Of a stretch of DNA of 6,180 nt, positions 1 through 5,110 are shown piece after piece. The DNA comes from Deltaproteobacteria bacterium (lineage in GTDB: Bacteria; Desulfobacterota; DSM-4660; Desulfatiglandales; HGW-15), in contig JAFDIC010000246.1 of the NCBI GenBank assembly GCA_019308525.1, forward strand, positions 1-6,180, written 5' to 3'. The notes under the pieces were generated by a model. It saw only the letters and a program-made list of their open reading frames with translations. It did not search any database and had not been told where the DNA came from. The first letter of the stretch is position 1. Every line of letters begins with the position of its first letter. Both the position numbers and the translations under genes were made by a program.

Positions 1-138
1 ACCAGTCAGAATAAGCGTATTGATGTCCCTGTCCCGCAAGTGATTGGCAATTGCCATGGTCCTTCTGATGTGACCGAGACCATAGGTGTCATGGGAATAC
101 ATGAGGATCTTAAAGCAGGTCTTGCCACGCTTGGCCAT
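1..138 (-). CDS. MurG-like / COG4671-type glycosyltransferase, N-terminal fragment (runs off left edge)
   Basis: Reading from the ATG at 138-136 gives 46 uninterrupted codons to the window edge. The protein begins MAKRGKTCFKILMYSHD and continues TYGLGHIRRTMAIANHLRDR. A first beta strand (FKILMYS) followed by a Gly-rich GLGHxxR loop and a helix is the N-terminal signature of GT-B-fold transferases of the MurG / COG4671 'predicted glycosyl transferase' kind. In that family this loop lies in the acceptor-side Rossmann domain. A Shine-Dalgarno-like AGAGGTG lies just upstream of the ATG, which supports this start. There is no signal peptide, so the enzyme is presumably cytosolic and acts on a nucleotide-sugar donor and a membrane or cell-surface acceptor; this role is inferred from the family. 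The MFS gene upstream is on the same strand but 342 bases away with a promoter between them, so the two are probably separate units. The donor-binding C-terminal domain lies outside the window, so substrate cannot be judged. Confidence 0.72.
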   Translation of the reverse strand, partial: MAKRGKTCFKILMYSHDTYGLGHIRRTMAIANHLRDRDINTLILTG

Positions 139-260
139 TTTCACCTCTTGGATGTGAACTTGCCCCAAACCACCTCAAGGGCAAAGCCCCTCGTAGATTT
201 CCTTTCATGAATTGATTAGATTGTCCTGAGAAAATCTCCAGATCCCGCGACCCGAGTTTC

Positions 261-289
261 CTTATAACACACCGATATCACTTGCGCAA
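261..289 (-). promoter_or_regulatory. Candidate sigma70 promoter for the glycosyltransferase gene
   Basis: On the minus strand a -35 box TTGCGC (289-284) is followed after 17 bases by an extended -10, TG-T-TATAAG (TATAAG at 266-261). The predicted start near 254 would give a leader of roughly 115 bases before the ATG at 138. The -35 box lies inside the perfect palindrome CTTGCGCAAG (281-290), so a dimeric repressor bound there would cover it. This is a pattern match only. Confidence 0.42.
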
Positions 290-400
290 GTTAGGACCTC
301 AAAGGCAGAGCCGGTGGTCTGCGTACGCATGGTAGATCCCTTTCGGCCCATGGCAGACGAAAATGAGACTATCACAGCACACTAGACTGGGGCAAGAAGG

Positions 401-444
401 AAAAACCGGGCCCTACCTTCCCCCGCTGGCGGCCGAGGGAAAGG
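401..444 (-). terminator. Weak candidate terminator downstream of the MFS gene
   Basis: Read on the minus strand, CCTTTCCCT (444-436) can pair with GGGGGAAGG (424-416) around an 11-base loop, with two G-U pairs. A short GC-rich stretch and then five T's (405-401) follow. The T run is some ten bases past the stem and short, so this is a poor intrinsic terminator. It is listed because it is the only stem-plus-T structure after the MFS stop at 481. Confidence 0.25.
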
Positions 445-480
445 CTTAGTGGAGCAGGAAAGGGACTTGGAGGGTGGATT

Positions 481-1680
481 TCAGCAGCCGTCATCCATCT
501 TCTCCAATAGTCTCAAGGAGAGGGCCAGCACTGAGCCGACCACGACAATGCCACCGGACAGGGATATCCCCAACCCGAAGGTGTAAGCCTCACCCATATA
601 ACCCAGGGCGGCGGGGAAAAGACCTCCTCCCAGGATGAAAGCCGTTGGAGGAGCCATTGCAGCGGCAATACTTCGCATCGTGGGCTGGACGATTCTGGAC
701 AGCGCAGAAAAGGCCGCAGGAAAGAAACATACAAATAGCGCGGGTTGCAAAAAAACCATGACCTTGAGCGTCGGACCCGAAGAAAGTCCCAGCATTATGT
801 TTACTGCCCCTGAAACGGTCAGGAACACCATTATGGCCATTTTCTCTCCAATCCTGTCCGTTATCCACCCTGCCAAAAAGGTCATGAAAAGGGCGGATAT
901 CTGCGCAATACCTATCAACATATTAGCCGTATCAGGGCCCATGTTCCTTTCGCTCACCAGGTACAGGGGAAGCATCGCGTAGACACCCACCTGCCCGCCC
1001 ATCCCGAGGGCAAAGAGCACGACCATCACCCAGAAGGATCTCAGTCCCAACACGGTCTTAACAGGAGCCGGCTTCAGGGGATCACCCGGGAAATCACCGA
1101 ACTTGCCGAAGAAAAGCAGGACAAACCCCACTGCTATTGCTGCACCCGCAATACATAACAGGGGCGCCCTCCAGGAAAACCTGGCCAGGAGCAGGACCGT
1201 AATAAGGGGACCTACGACCAGGCTCATGGGAGGAGCGGTCTGTTGCACGGCCAGGGCCTTGCCCCAGTCTTGCCTGCTCACCATGGCCGTGATGGTTGCC
1301 ACGTTGGAAGGCAAATTGAGGCCCGCTGCAATGCCCAGGAAGAACATGGAACATCTTATTACCCACAGTGTGGAAAAGATGGCGCATATGAGCAGCGCTG
1401 CACCCGCCACATACATGGAGACTACCAGGTTGCCTCGATGGTTTATTCGGGAGGAAATGAATCCAGAGGCCATGGAGCCAATGAAGACGCCCACCGACGC
1501 GATCAGGAATATGGACCCTGCTTGGGCCGGTGTAATTCCCAGGTCCCTGACAATGCTCGGCATCAGAGGGGCGAAGATAAACCGGGCGATGAAGGTCAGA
1601 AAGAAAAGCAGGGTCAAGAAAACTGTAGAGCCTATCACCCTTTTGAAAGGCTCCGGCACTGGACATTCCTTTTCCAGCAT
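481..1680 (-). CDS. Major facilitator superfamily permease (12 predicted TM helices)
   Basis: This 399-residue inner-membrane protein has the usual MFS length and roughly twelve hydrophobic segments. They begin at residues 15-37, 54-76, 84-102 and 104-124, then pass through a central cytoplasmic loop around 192-212, and a second six-helix half follows. MFS motif A is textbook in the second half (GWITDRIGEK, 271-280). In the first half it is degenerate (GFISSRINHRG, 73-83) and lacks the usual Asp. The family moves small solutes by proton-coupled symport or antiport; the substrate cannot be read here. The pattern of a PSIVRDLGIT segment after TM1 and a Pro/Gly-rich TM4-TM5 resembles organic-anion/metabolite and CynX/NarK-type permeases more than classic drug pumps, which is a tentative impression. 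The ATG at 1680 is preceded by a modest AAGGAAG motif. The gene appears monocistronic, and the radical SAM gene diverges from it some 600 bases away. Confidence 0.9.
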   Translation of the reverse strand: MLEKECPVPEPFKRVIGSTVFLTLLFFLTFIARFIFAPLMPSIVRDLGITPAQAGSIFLIASVGVFIGSMASGFISSRINHRGNLVVSMYVAGAALLICAIFSTLWVIRCSMFFLGIAAGLNLPSNVATITAMVSRQDWGKALAVQQTAPPMSLVVGPLITVLLLARFSWRAPLLCIAGAAIAVGFVLLFFGKFGDFPGDPLKPAPVKTVLGLRSFWVMVVLFALGMGGQVGVYAMLPLYLVSERNMGPDTANMLIGIAQISALFMTFLAGWITDRIGEKMAIMVFLTVSGAVNIMLGLSSGPTLKVMVFLQPALFVCFFPAAFSALSRIVQPTMRSIAAAMAPPTAFILGGGLFPAALGYMGEAYTFGLGISLSGGIVVVGSVLALSLRLLEKMDDGC

Positions 1681-1870
1681 TTCTTCTTCCTTGTCATATG
1701 TGTTTGATCCCCTGCCGAAAGTCCCCTATCATGCTCAGCTCTTCCTGAAACACAGCAAACAATTAGCCGGCAGCACGGAATCTAACCACAAGAATTTTTG
1801 ATTCGATCATGTTTTGATATCATATTCAATGCCAATCCATCTACCTCTTTCTCAAAAAACCCCCCTCTTC
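1681..1870. other. Upstream region of the MFS gene, no gene seen
   Basis: This is the left part of a 599-base gap between the divergent MFS and radical SAM genes. I looked for promoter pairs reading leftward toward the MFS start and found only poor matches, so no MFS promoter is called. An AT-rich patch around 1790-1830 contains an imperfect palindrome (TTGATATCATATTCAA, near 1814-1829) that could be an operator or chance. The rest of the gap holds a REP/MITE-like repeat, promoters and a transposase relic, listed separately. Confidence 0.5.
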
Positions 1871-1966
1871 CGTTATTCCGGTCCCGCATCTTGAGTGCGA
1901 GAGGAACTCCCCGCCGGCATTCAGCTATCTCATATGGTTATGGATTCGGCTTTAGCCGGAGTGACG
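1871..1966. repeat. Degenerate REP/MITE-like inverted repeat
   Basis: The left end CGTTATTCCGG (1871-1881) matches the reverse complement of the right end CCGGAGTGACG (1956-1966) at 9 of 11 positions, bounding about 96 bases. The right end contains a compact hairpin TTCGGC-TTTA-GCCGGA (1945-1960, one G-U pair). The TGGATTC...GCCGGAgTGACG arrangement resembles the very common intergenic 'TGGATTCCGGCTTTCGCCGGAATGACG'-type repeats of proteobacterial genomes (known from general knowledge of such repeats, not searched). The substitutions suggest an old, decaying copy. The nearby RAYT transposase relic fits, since RAYT enzymes mobilise REP palindromes. Confidence 0.5.
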
Positions 1967-2007
1967 AGCTACCGGGACTTTCCGTGAAGCCGTCAATTTT
2001 GATTCTT

Positions 2008-2037
2008 TTGCCGGTTCACCAAAGTTGGGCGTATAAT
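2008..2037 (+). promoter_or_regulatory. Candidate promoter, perfect TATAAT
   Basis: A perfect -10 TATAAT (2032-2037) has TTGCCG 18 bases upstream (2008-2013), which matches four of six consensus positions. The predicted start near 2044 gives either a leader of about 57 bases for the transposase relic at 2101 or about 236 bases for the radical SAM gene at 2280. It may be the original promoter of the transposase, now reading into the radical SAM gene. Confidence 0.42.
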
Positions 2038-2065
2038 CAGAGTTGCTAGCCGTGGATTTTGGGAC

Positions 2066-2094
2066 TTGACACAAGGTCTGTCTGGGAATACTTT
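2066..2094 (+). promoter_or_regulatory. Second candidate promoter, perfect TTGACA
   Basis: A consensus -35 TTGACA (2066-2071) is followed after exactly 17 bases by TACTTT (2089-2094), a weak -10 with three of six matches. The start would fall near 2101, at the first codon of the transposase relic, and about 180 bases before the radical SAM gene. It is weaker than the TATAAT candidate just upstream; both could contribute in tandem. Confidence 0.33.
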
Positions 2095-2100
2095 GCAGGC

Positions 2101-2259
2101 ATGCACAGGATAGCTCGATCAGATATTCCCTGCCTTTTGTATCATGTTATGATTGGAAGAATAGGAGGCGCGAAAATACTCATTGTTGATAAAGATCGTA
2201 AAAGCCCTATTGAAAGGCTTGATTGGTTTCGACCTTCGGATTGGAGCTCTTTAGTATAG
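2101..2259 (+). pseudogene. N-terminal relic of a REP-associated (Y1/IS200-like, RAYT) transposase
   Basis: An open stretch of 52 codons begins MHRIARSDIPCLLYHVMIGR and continues through GGAKILIVDKDRKSPIERLD. This follows the well-known N-terminus of TnpA_REP / Y1 transposases (M-PRIARxDxPGLLHHVxxRGxxRxxIFxDDxDRxxFxERL), aligned from memory. Resemblance stops at about residue 41 (near 2223). The remaining dozen residues do not fit and a TAG follows. The HUH metal-binding motif and the catalytic Tyr of these single-strand transposases lie further downstream in the family and are absent, so the product cannot be active. Several conserved positions are changed (Pro2 to His, Gly11 to Cys, RG swapped to GR), consistent with decay. 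No strong Shine-Dalgarno precedes the ATG. It lies 20 bases before the radical SAM start and now forms part of its leader. Confidence 0.66.
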
Positions 2260-2279
2260 AAAAGGGAGCGCATTAAGAG

Positions 2280-3659
2280 ATGGTTTACAAGAATGTCTTG
2301 AGTGTTTATCCGTACAAACAAGAGCTGAAAAGCGTAGGATTTCTGCCTCCGATTGGCCTTGAATACGTGAGCAGTGCTTTAGAAGATCTGGTGGAGAGCA
2401 TAAGGATTCTTGACTTGAGATACGAAAAGGAGCCGCTGTCTTCATTTATCAATGGGGACACAGACCTATTGCTTGTGAGCCATAACTGGGACGTCGAGGC
2501 TGACTTTGTAAAAGCTACAATAGATTCAATTCCCGAAAATATTACTATAATCGTGGGCGGCAGATATGCGACGGAACATGTTGATGAACTGTTCGAAGAG
2601 ATTCCAAGGATCGACGCTATCGTTCGCGGGGATGGGGAAGAGGTTATAAGGGAAATTGTTCAAAAGGGCCTTTCACAGGATATTGATGGCCTCTCATTCA
2701 AACTGGATGGCAAGATAGTCCATAACAAGAACAGGAGGCTTGCTCCTGTAGAAAACGATTTCTACCCGAACAGAAACCTTCGTCGTTATGAGTACATGGT
2801 TACAATAGATGGGTACAGATCGAACCTACAGGTAGACCTCATGTTGGCGTCAAGAGGTTGTCCATATAACTGCAAATTTTGCGATTTCAAGTTCAACCCC
2901 CTGGGGGAGAAAAGAAAGTGGTCAATAAGAACGCCCGAATCTGTAGTCGCTGAAATAAAAACCATAGACGCTGATGTGATAGGCTTTGCAGATGACATAT
3001 TCACGGCTGACATGGACTGGGTTGAAAGACTCTGTACGTTAATAATAAGAGAGGGGCTGAAAAAGAAATACGCTATAAATGCGCGGCTGGAAGTTGCAAA
3101 ACGACCGGATGTTCTTAAGAAGATGCACAGGGCTGGTTTCATGGCTTTCCTTCTGGGGATAGAATCGGCACATGACAGGACCCTAAAATCAATGAATAAG
3201 GGTTTTACTGTTGCTGAAGTGAAGAAATACTTTGATGTTCTGAGACAATTCAACTTCATATACCACTGTTATTTTATCGTAGGCAATATTGGCGAAACCA
3301 GAGACGACATGCTTGAGATAGTAAGATTTTCGCATGAGCTAGGTGTTGATACACTGGGCTTGTCGGTCTTAAGGGCTACAAAGTATTCCCCCCTCAAAGA
3401 CATGGTGCGAAATATTGATAATTACCACATAGACGAAGATTCTGGGAAGGTGTTTTCTGACAGCCTGTCCCTTGATGACCTTCAGCAAATACGCAGGGAC
3501 ATAAACGCCTCGTTCTTTACGATCCCGGTGATATTGCGCGTTCTAAAAAAGATGGTTAGACACAGGCTTCTTACAGTAGGGCGCGTCTATAGAATAGTCC
3601 TCTTCACCGCAAGAAGAAAGATCGCAAAAATGTTGAACAAGAAAAGATCTCGTACCTGA
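2280..3659 (+). CDS. B12-binding-type radical SAM protein of unknown substrate
   Basis: This 459-residue cytosolic protein has two domains. Residues 1-150 form the cobalamin-binding-like Rossmann domain: a LPPIGLEYVSSALED entry motif (22-36), DLLLVSHNW (62-70), IVGGRYATEH (91-100) and VRGDGEE (115-121). The DxHxxG histidine motif is not visible, as in many members, so cobalamin use is uncertain. Residues ~185-400 form the radical SAM barrel with RGCPYNCKFCDF, whose Cys194, Cys198 and Cys201 bind the [4Fe-4S] cluster that cleaves S-adenosylmethionine. The later GFADDIFTAD (235-244) and LLGIESAHD (291-299) segments are typical SAM-contact strands. The basic C-terminus (420-459) is poorly conserved. 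Family members do methylations, rearrangements or ring chemistry on lipids, cofactors and natural products; the reaction here cannot be told. GGGAG (2264-2268) lies 11 bases before the ATG. No partner gene is adjacent. The composition is AT-richer than that of the flanking genes, and transposase relics lie on both sides. Confidence 0.88.
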   Translation: MVYKNVLSVYPYKQELKSVGFLPPIGLEYVSSALEDLVESIRILDLRYEKEPLSSFINGDTDLLLVSHNWDVEADFVKATIDSIPENITIIVGGRYATEHVDELFEEIPRIDAIVRGDGEEVIREIVQKGLSQDIDGLSFKLDGKIVHNKNRRLAPVENDFYPNRNLRRYEYMVTIDGYRSNLQVDLMLASRGCPYNCKFCDFKFNPLGEKRKWSIRTPESVVAEIKTIDADVIGFADDIFTADMDWVERLCTLIIREGLKKKYAINARLEVAKRPDVLKKMHRAGFMAFLLGIESAHDRTLKSMNKGFTVAEVKKYFDVLRQFNFIYHCYFIVGNIGETRDDMLEIVRFSHELGVDTLGLSVLRATKYSPLKDMVRNIDNYHIDEDSGKVFSDSLSLDDLQQIRRDINASFFTIPVILRVLKKMVRHRLLTVGRVYRIVLFTARRKIAKMLNKKRSRT

Positions 3660-3660
3660 C

Positions 3661-3721
3661 GGGCATCGCGGAATTGTGTGGATGACCCCGCCCCATATCT
3701 TGTGTTTGTGTCCAGATGCCC
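3661..3721. repeat. Candidate terminal end of a decayed ISL3 element, with an internal inverted repeat
   Basis: One base after the radical SAM stop, the minus-strand sequence TCCACACAATTCCGCGATGC (3682-3663, then CC) has the CACA...TGCGG/GATG..CC look of ISL3-family terminal repeats, judged from memory. It lies downstream of the transposase relic, where the right end would be expected. GGGCATC (3661-3667) also has a perfect inverse partner GATGCCC (3715-3721). No matching left end was found, so the assignment is tentative. Confidence 0.3.
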
Positions 3722-3745
3722 TGTAGTGCCCCCTGGCTTTCTTCT

Positions 3746-3998
3746 TGGAAGATACAGGCATCCTCAATGAAAATTGATGGCCGTCTTGTAATGGGCACGT
3801 TTTCGATACCCACATGCACGCCGTTTAGCTTTTTCGATCTTGCTCTTGAGACTTTCATCCGGCGAATTGGTGATTCGATGCCAGGCATAGGTCACGATAC
3901 TGTCCAGGGTGAGACTCAAGACTCTCCGCGGCCTTAACAATTCGAGTCAAGCATGGATGTGTGACCCAGAAATATCATCGCGAGAAGTATGGTCTCAT
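3746..3998 (-). pseudogene. C-terminal relic of an ISL3-family (DDE) transposase
   Basis: Reading leftward, the residues RPYFSR-stop-YFWVTHPCLTRIV are followed by KAAESLESH. After one extra C (run at 3907-3909) the frame shifts to LDSIVTYAWHRITN, then SPDESLKSKIEKAKRRACGY, RKRAHYKTAINFH, a stop, and GCLYLP. This tracks the C-terminal end of ISL3-family transposases (…WYxWATHSRLKPxIEAAKxxKRHL…LTYFKHRITNAxxEGxNSKI…RGFRN…FxTAIYFHCGGLDLYP), recognised from memory. Three lesions are visible. TGA at 3977-3975 replaces a conserved Trp, there is a +1 frameshift near 3908, and TGA at 3766-3764 replaces the Cys of FHCGG. The upstream part of the transposase is missing. The element is dead. Its position directly after the radical SAM gene suggests an old insertion beside or into that gene's 3' end. 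Confidence 0.7.
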
Positions 3999-4062
3999 CG
4001 AGCCCTCCTTTCAGCAGCCCCATGATTGACAGGGTATCTGATCTATGTCCCGGAGCGGCAAG

Positions 4063-4090
4063 AAAAAAGGGCGGCCCTGGAGCCGCCCCT
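4063..4090 (-). terminator. Intrinsic terminator of hsp20
   Basis: On the minus strand GGGCGGC (4088-4082) and GCCGCCC (4075-4069) form a perfect 7-bp GC stem with a six-base loop. It is followed at once by six T's (4068-4063). The base of the stem can extend by G-U and A-T pairs into the T tract. It lies 18 bases past the hsp20 stop codon. There is no T tract on the plus strand, so it should stop leftward transcription only. Confidence 0.88.
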
Positions 4091-4107
4091 TGTACCAGAC
4101 ATTCAGA

Positions 4108-4551
4108 TTAGTGGACCGTAATCTTCCTGGGTTTCACTTCCTCGGGTTTTGGTATCTCGATGTGCAAGACCCCGTCCTTAAACTCCGCCTTTACCTTGTC
4201 GGGATCATATTCCCCGGGAAGCGTGAAGGACCTCTGGAACTTACCGAACGCCCTCTCCCTTCGGTAGTAGTTCTCTTCCTTTGTTTCACTTTCACGGGAT
4301 CGCTCACCCCTGATGGTCAGGACGCGATCCTTCAGGTCTACCTCAATATTCTTCTTGTCCACACCGGGAAGCTCCGCCTTGATGACTATCTTGTCATCGT
4401 CGTCATAGATGTCTACCGCGGGCTTCCATTCGCCGAAAAACGGCTCGTCACCAAACCATACCGAAGGAAGGAAGGGTTCCTCAAAAAACCGATTGATCCG
4501 GTCCCTGAACGTCTCCATCTCTTTCCAAGGATTCCATTTCACCAAGTCCAT
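4108..4551 (-). CDS. hsp20: Hsp20-family small heat-shock protein (alpha-crystallin domain)
   Basis: This 147-residue cytosolic ATP-independent chaperone is of normal length for bacterial Hsp20/IbpA-like proteins. A short N-terminal arm (1-42, MDLVKWNPWKEMETFRDRIN and an aromatic FFEEPFLPSVWFG patch) precedes the alpha-crystallin domain at about 43-137. The domain contains ELPGVDKKNIEV (60-71), the charged loop 82-100 and the signature GVLHIEIPK (127-135). The C-terminal IxV anchor (ITV, 144-146) that docks neighbouring dimers in the oligomer is present. Such proteins bind unfolding clients and hand them to DnaK and ClpB. The start is fixed by AAGGAGG (4566-4560), eight bases before the ATG. 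The gene is monocistronic, with its own promoter (4616-4643) and intrinsic terminator (4063-4090). The M16C peptidase gene diverges from it. No CIRCE operator is visible, so HrcA control is unlikely. Confidence 0.95.
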   Translation of the reverse strand: MDLVKWNPWKEMETFRDRINRFFEEPFLPSVWFGDEPFFGEWKPAVDIYDDDDKIVIKAELPGVDKKNIEVDLKDRVLTIRGERSRESETKEENYYRRERAFGKFQRSFTLPGEYDPDKVKAEFKDGVLHIEIPKPEEVKPRKITVH

Positions 4552-4580
4552 AGCATCTCCCTCCTTTCCTTTTGATTGTT

Positions 4581-4602
4581 ACCAGGAAATGCCCTTTCTG
4601 GT
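4581..4602 (-). other. Small hairpin in the hsp20 5' leader
   Basis: In the predicted leader, ACCAG-AAA (4602-4595) pairs with TTT-C-CTGGT (4589-4581) around a GGGCA loop, with one bulged base. It ends about 15 bases upstream of the Shine-Dalgarno (4566-4560) and does not cover it. A ROSE- or fourU-type RNA thermometer is therefore not supported; a stability or spacing element is possible. Confidence 0.35.
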
Positions 4603-4615
4603 TTTTTCGCCCTAA

Positions 4616-4643
4616 AAAATAAACATCATATTTTCCGTGTCAA
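4616..4643 (-). promoter_or_regulatory. Candidate hsp20 promoter
   Basis: On the minus strand CTTGACA, a perfect sigma70 -35 TTGACA at 4643-4638, is followed after 16 bases by TATTTT (4621-4616). The predicted start near 4609 gives a leader of about 58 bases. CTTGACA also matches six of seven bases of the sigma32 -35 CTTGAAA, but no CCCCAT-like -10 follows. A sigma70 promoter is the safer reading, with heat-shock control unproven. Confidence 0.5.
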
Positions 4644-4698
4644 GATGGCAATAATGGGAAAAATCCCTCTCGTCCAAAACCGTTGATGTGCAAAGCTT

Positions 4699-4725
4699 TT
4701 AACAAAGGTGGGGTGCTTTTGTTAA
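4699..4725. repeat. AT-rich hairpin in the hsp20/peptidase intergenic region
   Basis: TTAACAAA (4699-4706) pairs perfectly with TTTGTTAA (4718-4725). A further G-C pair (4707/4716) lies past a one-base bulge, leaving a G-rich loop (GTGGGGTG). No T tract follows on either strand, so it does not look like a terminator. It lies about 55 bases upstream of the hsp20 -35 box and could be an operator or chance. Confidence 0.35.
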
Positions 4726-4911
4726 CAGTTGATTACAAATATGCCCCGAACCTCTTTAGGAATGGAATAGAAAATTGGGTTTCCTGTCACGCCAGAATTT
4801 GGACTCTTTTTAGAGAGTTTGTTTTCTACTATACAATCGGGGGGCCGAAAGAGCCAGGATATAGCTTGTAATAGCAACAGATTCGAATTAGTTTCGATCT
4901 ATAAATGGCCC

Positions 4912-5008
4912 TTTTTCACAATCTCTGCGTTAATCTGCGGAATTATTTGTGCGGCATACTACAGTATGCCTCCGCGTAATTCCTTGATTTCCTTAATCTT
5001 ATGAAAAA
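4912..5008. repeat. 97-base nested inverted repeat (MITE-like or structured element)
   Basis: Four pairs of complementary arms are nested about a common centre near 4961. They are TTTTTCA / TGAAAAA (4912-4918 / 5002-5008), AATC / GATT (4932-4935 / 4986-4989), GGAATTA / TAATTCC (4939-4945 / 4977-4983) and GGCATACT / AGTATGCC (4953-4960 / 4963-4970). All arms are perfect, with small internal loops between them. GCGG (4951-4954) and CCGC (4972-4975) offer an alternative inner pairing. It is too symmetric for chance. It could be a miniature inverted-repeat element or a cruciform-forming site. The rest of the 559-base gap between hsp20 and the peptidase has no gene that I can support. Confidence 0.65.
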
Positions 5009-5047
5009 TTGCTCGTTTCTGGATTGGAAACTGCCTAGCGTGCAAGA

Positions 5048-5076
5048 TTGATTTATGGATGGGCACGAATTAAGAT
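5048..5076 (+). promoter_or_regulatory. Candidate promoter of the M16C peptidase gene
   Basis: TTGATT (5048-5053) and TAAGAT (5071-5076) are spaced by exactly 17 bases, each matching four of six consensus positions. The predicted start near 5083 gives a short leader of about 28 bases that includes the AGGAGG Shine-Dalgarno at 5100-5105. The geometry fits well; the boxes are moderate. Confidence 0.45.
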
Positions 5077-5110
5077 CTTCACCTAAAGGTTGAAGCATCA
5101 GGAGGTTGAA

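Larger units (their letters stand above)
139..480. other. Intergenic region between MFS gene and glycosyltransferase gene
   Basis: These 342 bases lie downstream of the MFS stop and upstream of the glycosyltransferase start; both genes read leftward. I see a weak candidate terminator (401-444), a candidate promoter (261-289) and two perfect 10-base palindromes (281-290 and 320-329). A small GGGC/GCCC hairpin lies in the leader near 180-190. The only open frame on the coding strand is about 30 codons, ends inside the promoter and has no Shine-Dalgarno, so I do not call it a gene. Confidence 0.6.

Noticed and set aside
1103..1801. A 232-codon plus-strand open frame opposite the MFS gene
   Set aside because: It is the antisense shadow of a clear membrane permease. 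Its translation has no recognisable domain and no Shine-Dalgarno.
1798..2049. An 83-codon plus-strand open frame with FRSRILSARGTPRRHSA-like sequence
   Set aside because: The Arg/Ser/Gly-rich translation is what the REP/MITE-like repeat at 1871-1966 gives by chance. There is no ATG (alternative start only), no ribosome site and no domain.
2044..2279. Possible cobalamin or SAM riboswitch ahead of the radical SAM gene
   Set aside because: No B12-box or SAM-aptamer core motif was seen; the stretch is instead explained by the transposase relic.
3604..3888. A 94-codon minus-strand open frame
   Set aside because: It lies in a different frame from the ISL3 transposase relic and overlaps the radical SAM 3' end. 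It is an out-of-frame by-product of the relic.
4045..4575. A 176-codon plus-strand open frame opposite hsp20
   Set aside because: It is antisense to an unmistakable alpha-crystallin domain protein and spans its terminator; no family resemblance was seen.
4552..4720. CIRCE operator (TTAGCACTC-N9-GAGTGCTAA) upstream of hsp20
   Set aside because: I searched by eye on both strands and found no matching half-sites.
4819..5004. A 61-codon plus-strand open frame in the hsp20/peptidase gap
   Set aside because: It runs through the nested inverted repeat, has no Shine-Dalgarno and resembles no family.
4912..5008. Reading the nested inverted repeat as an intrinsic terminator, tRNA or CRISPR unit
   Set aside because: There is no T tract after the GC stem, no cloverleaf arms or T-loop sequence, and only one copy in the window with no repeat-spacer pattern.
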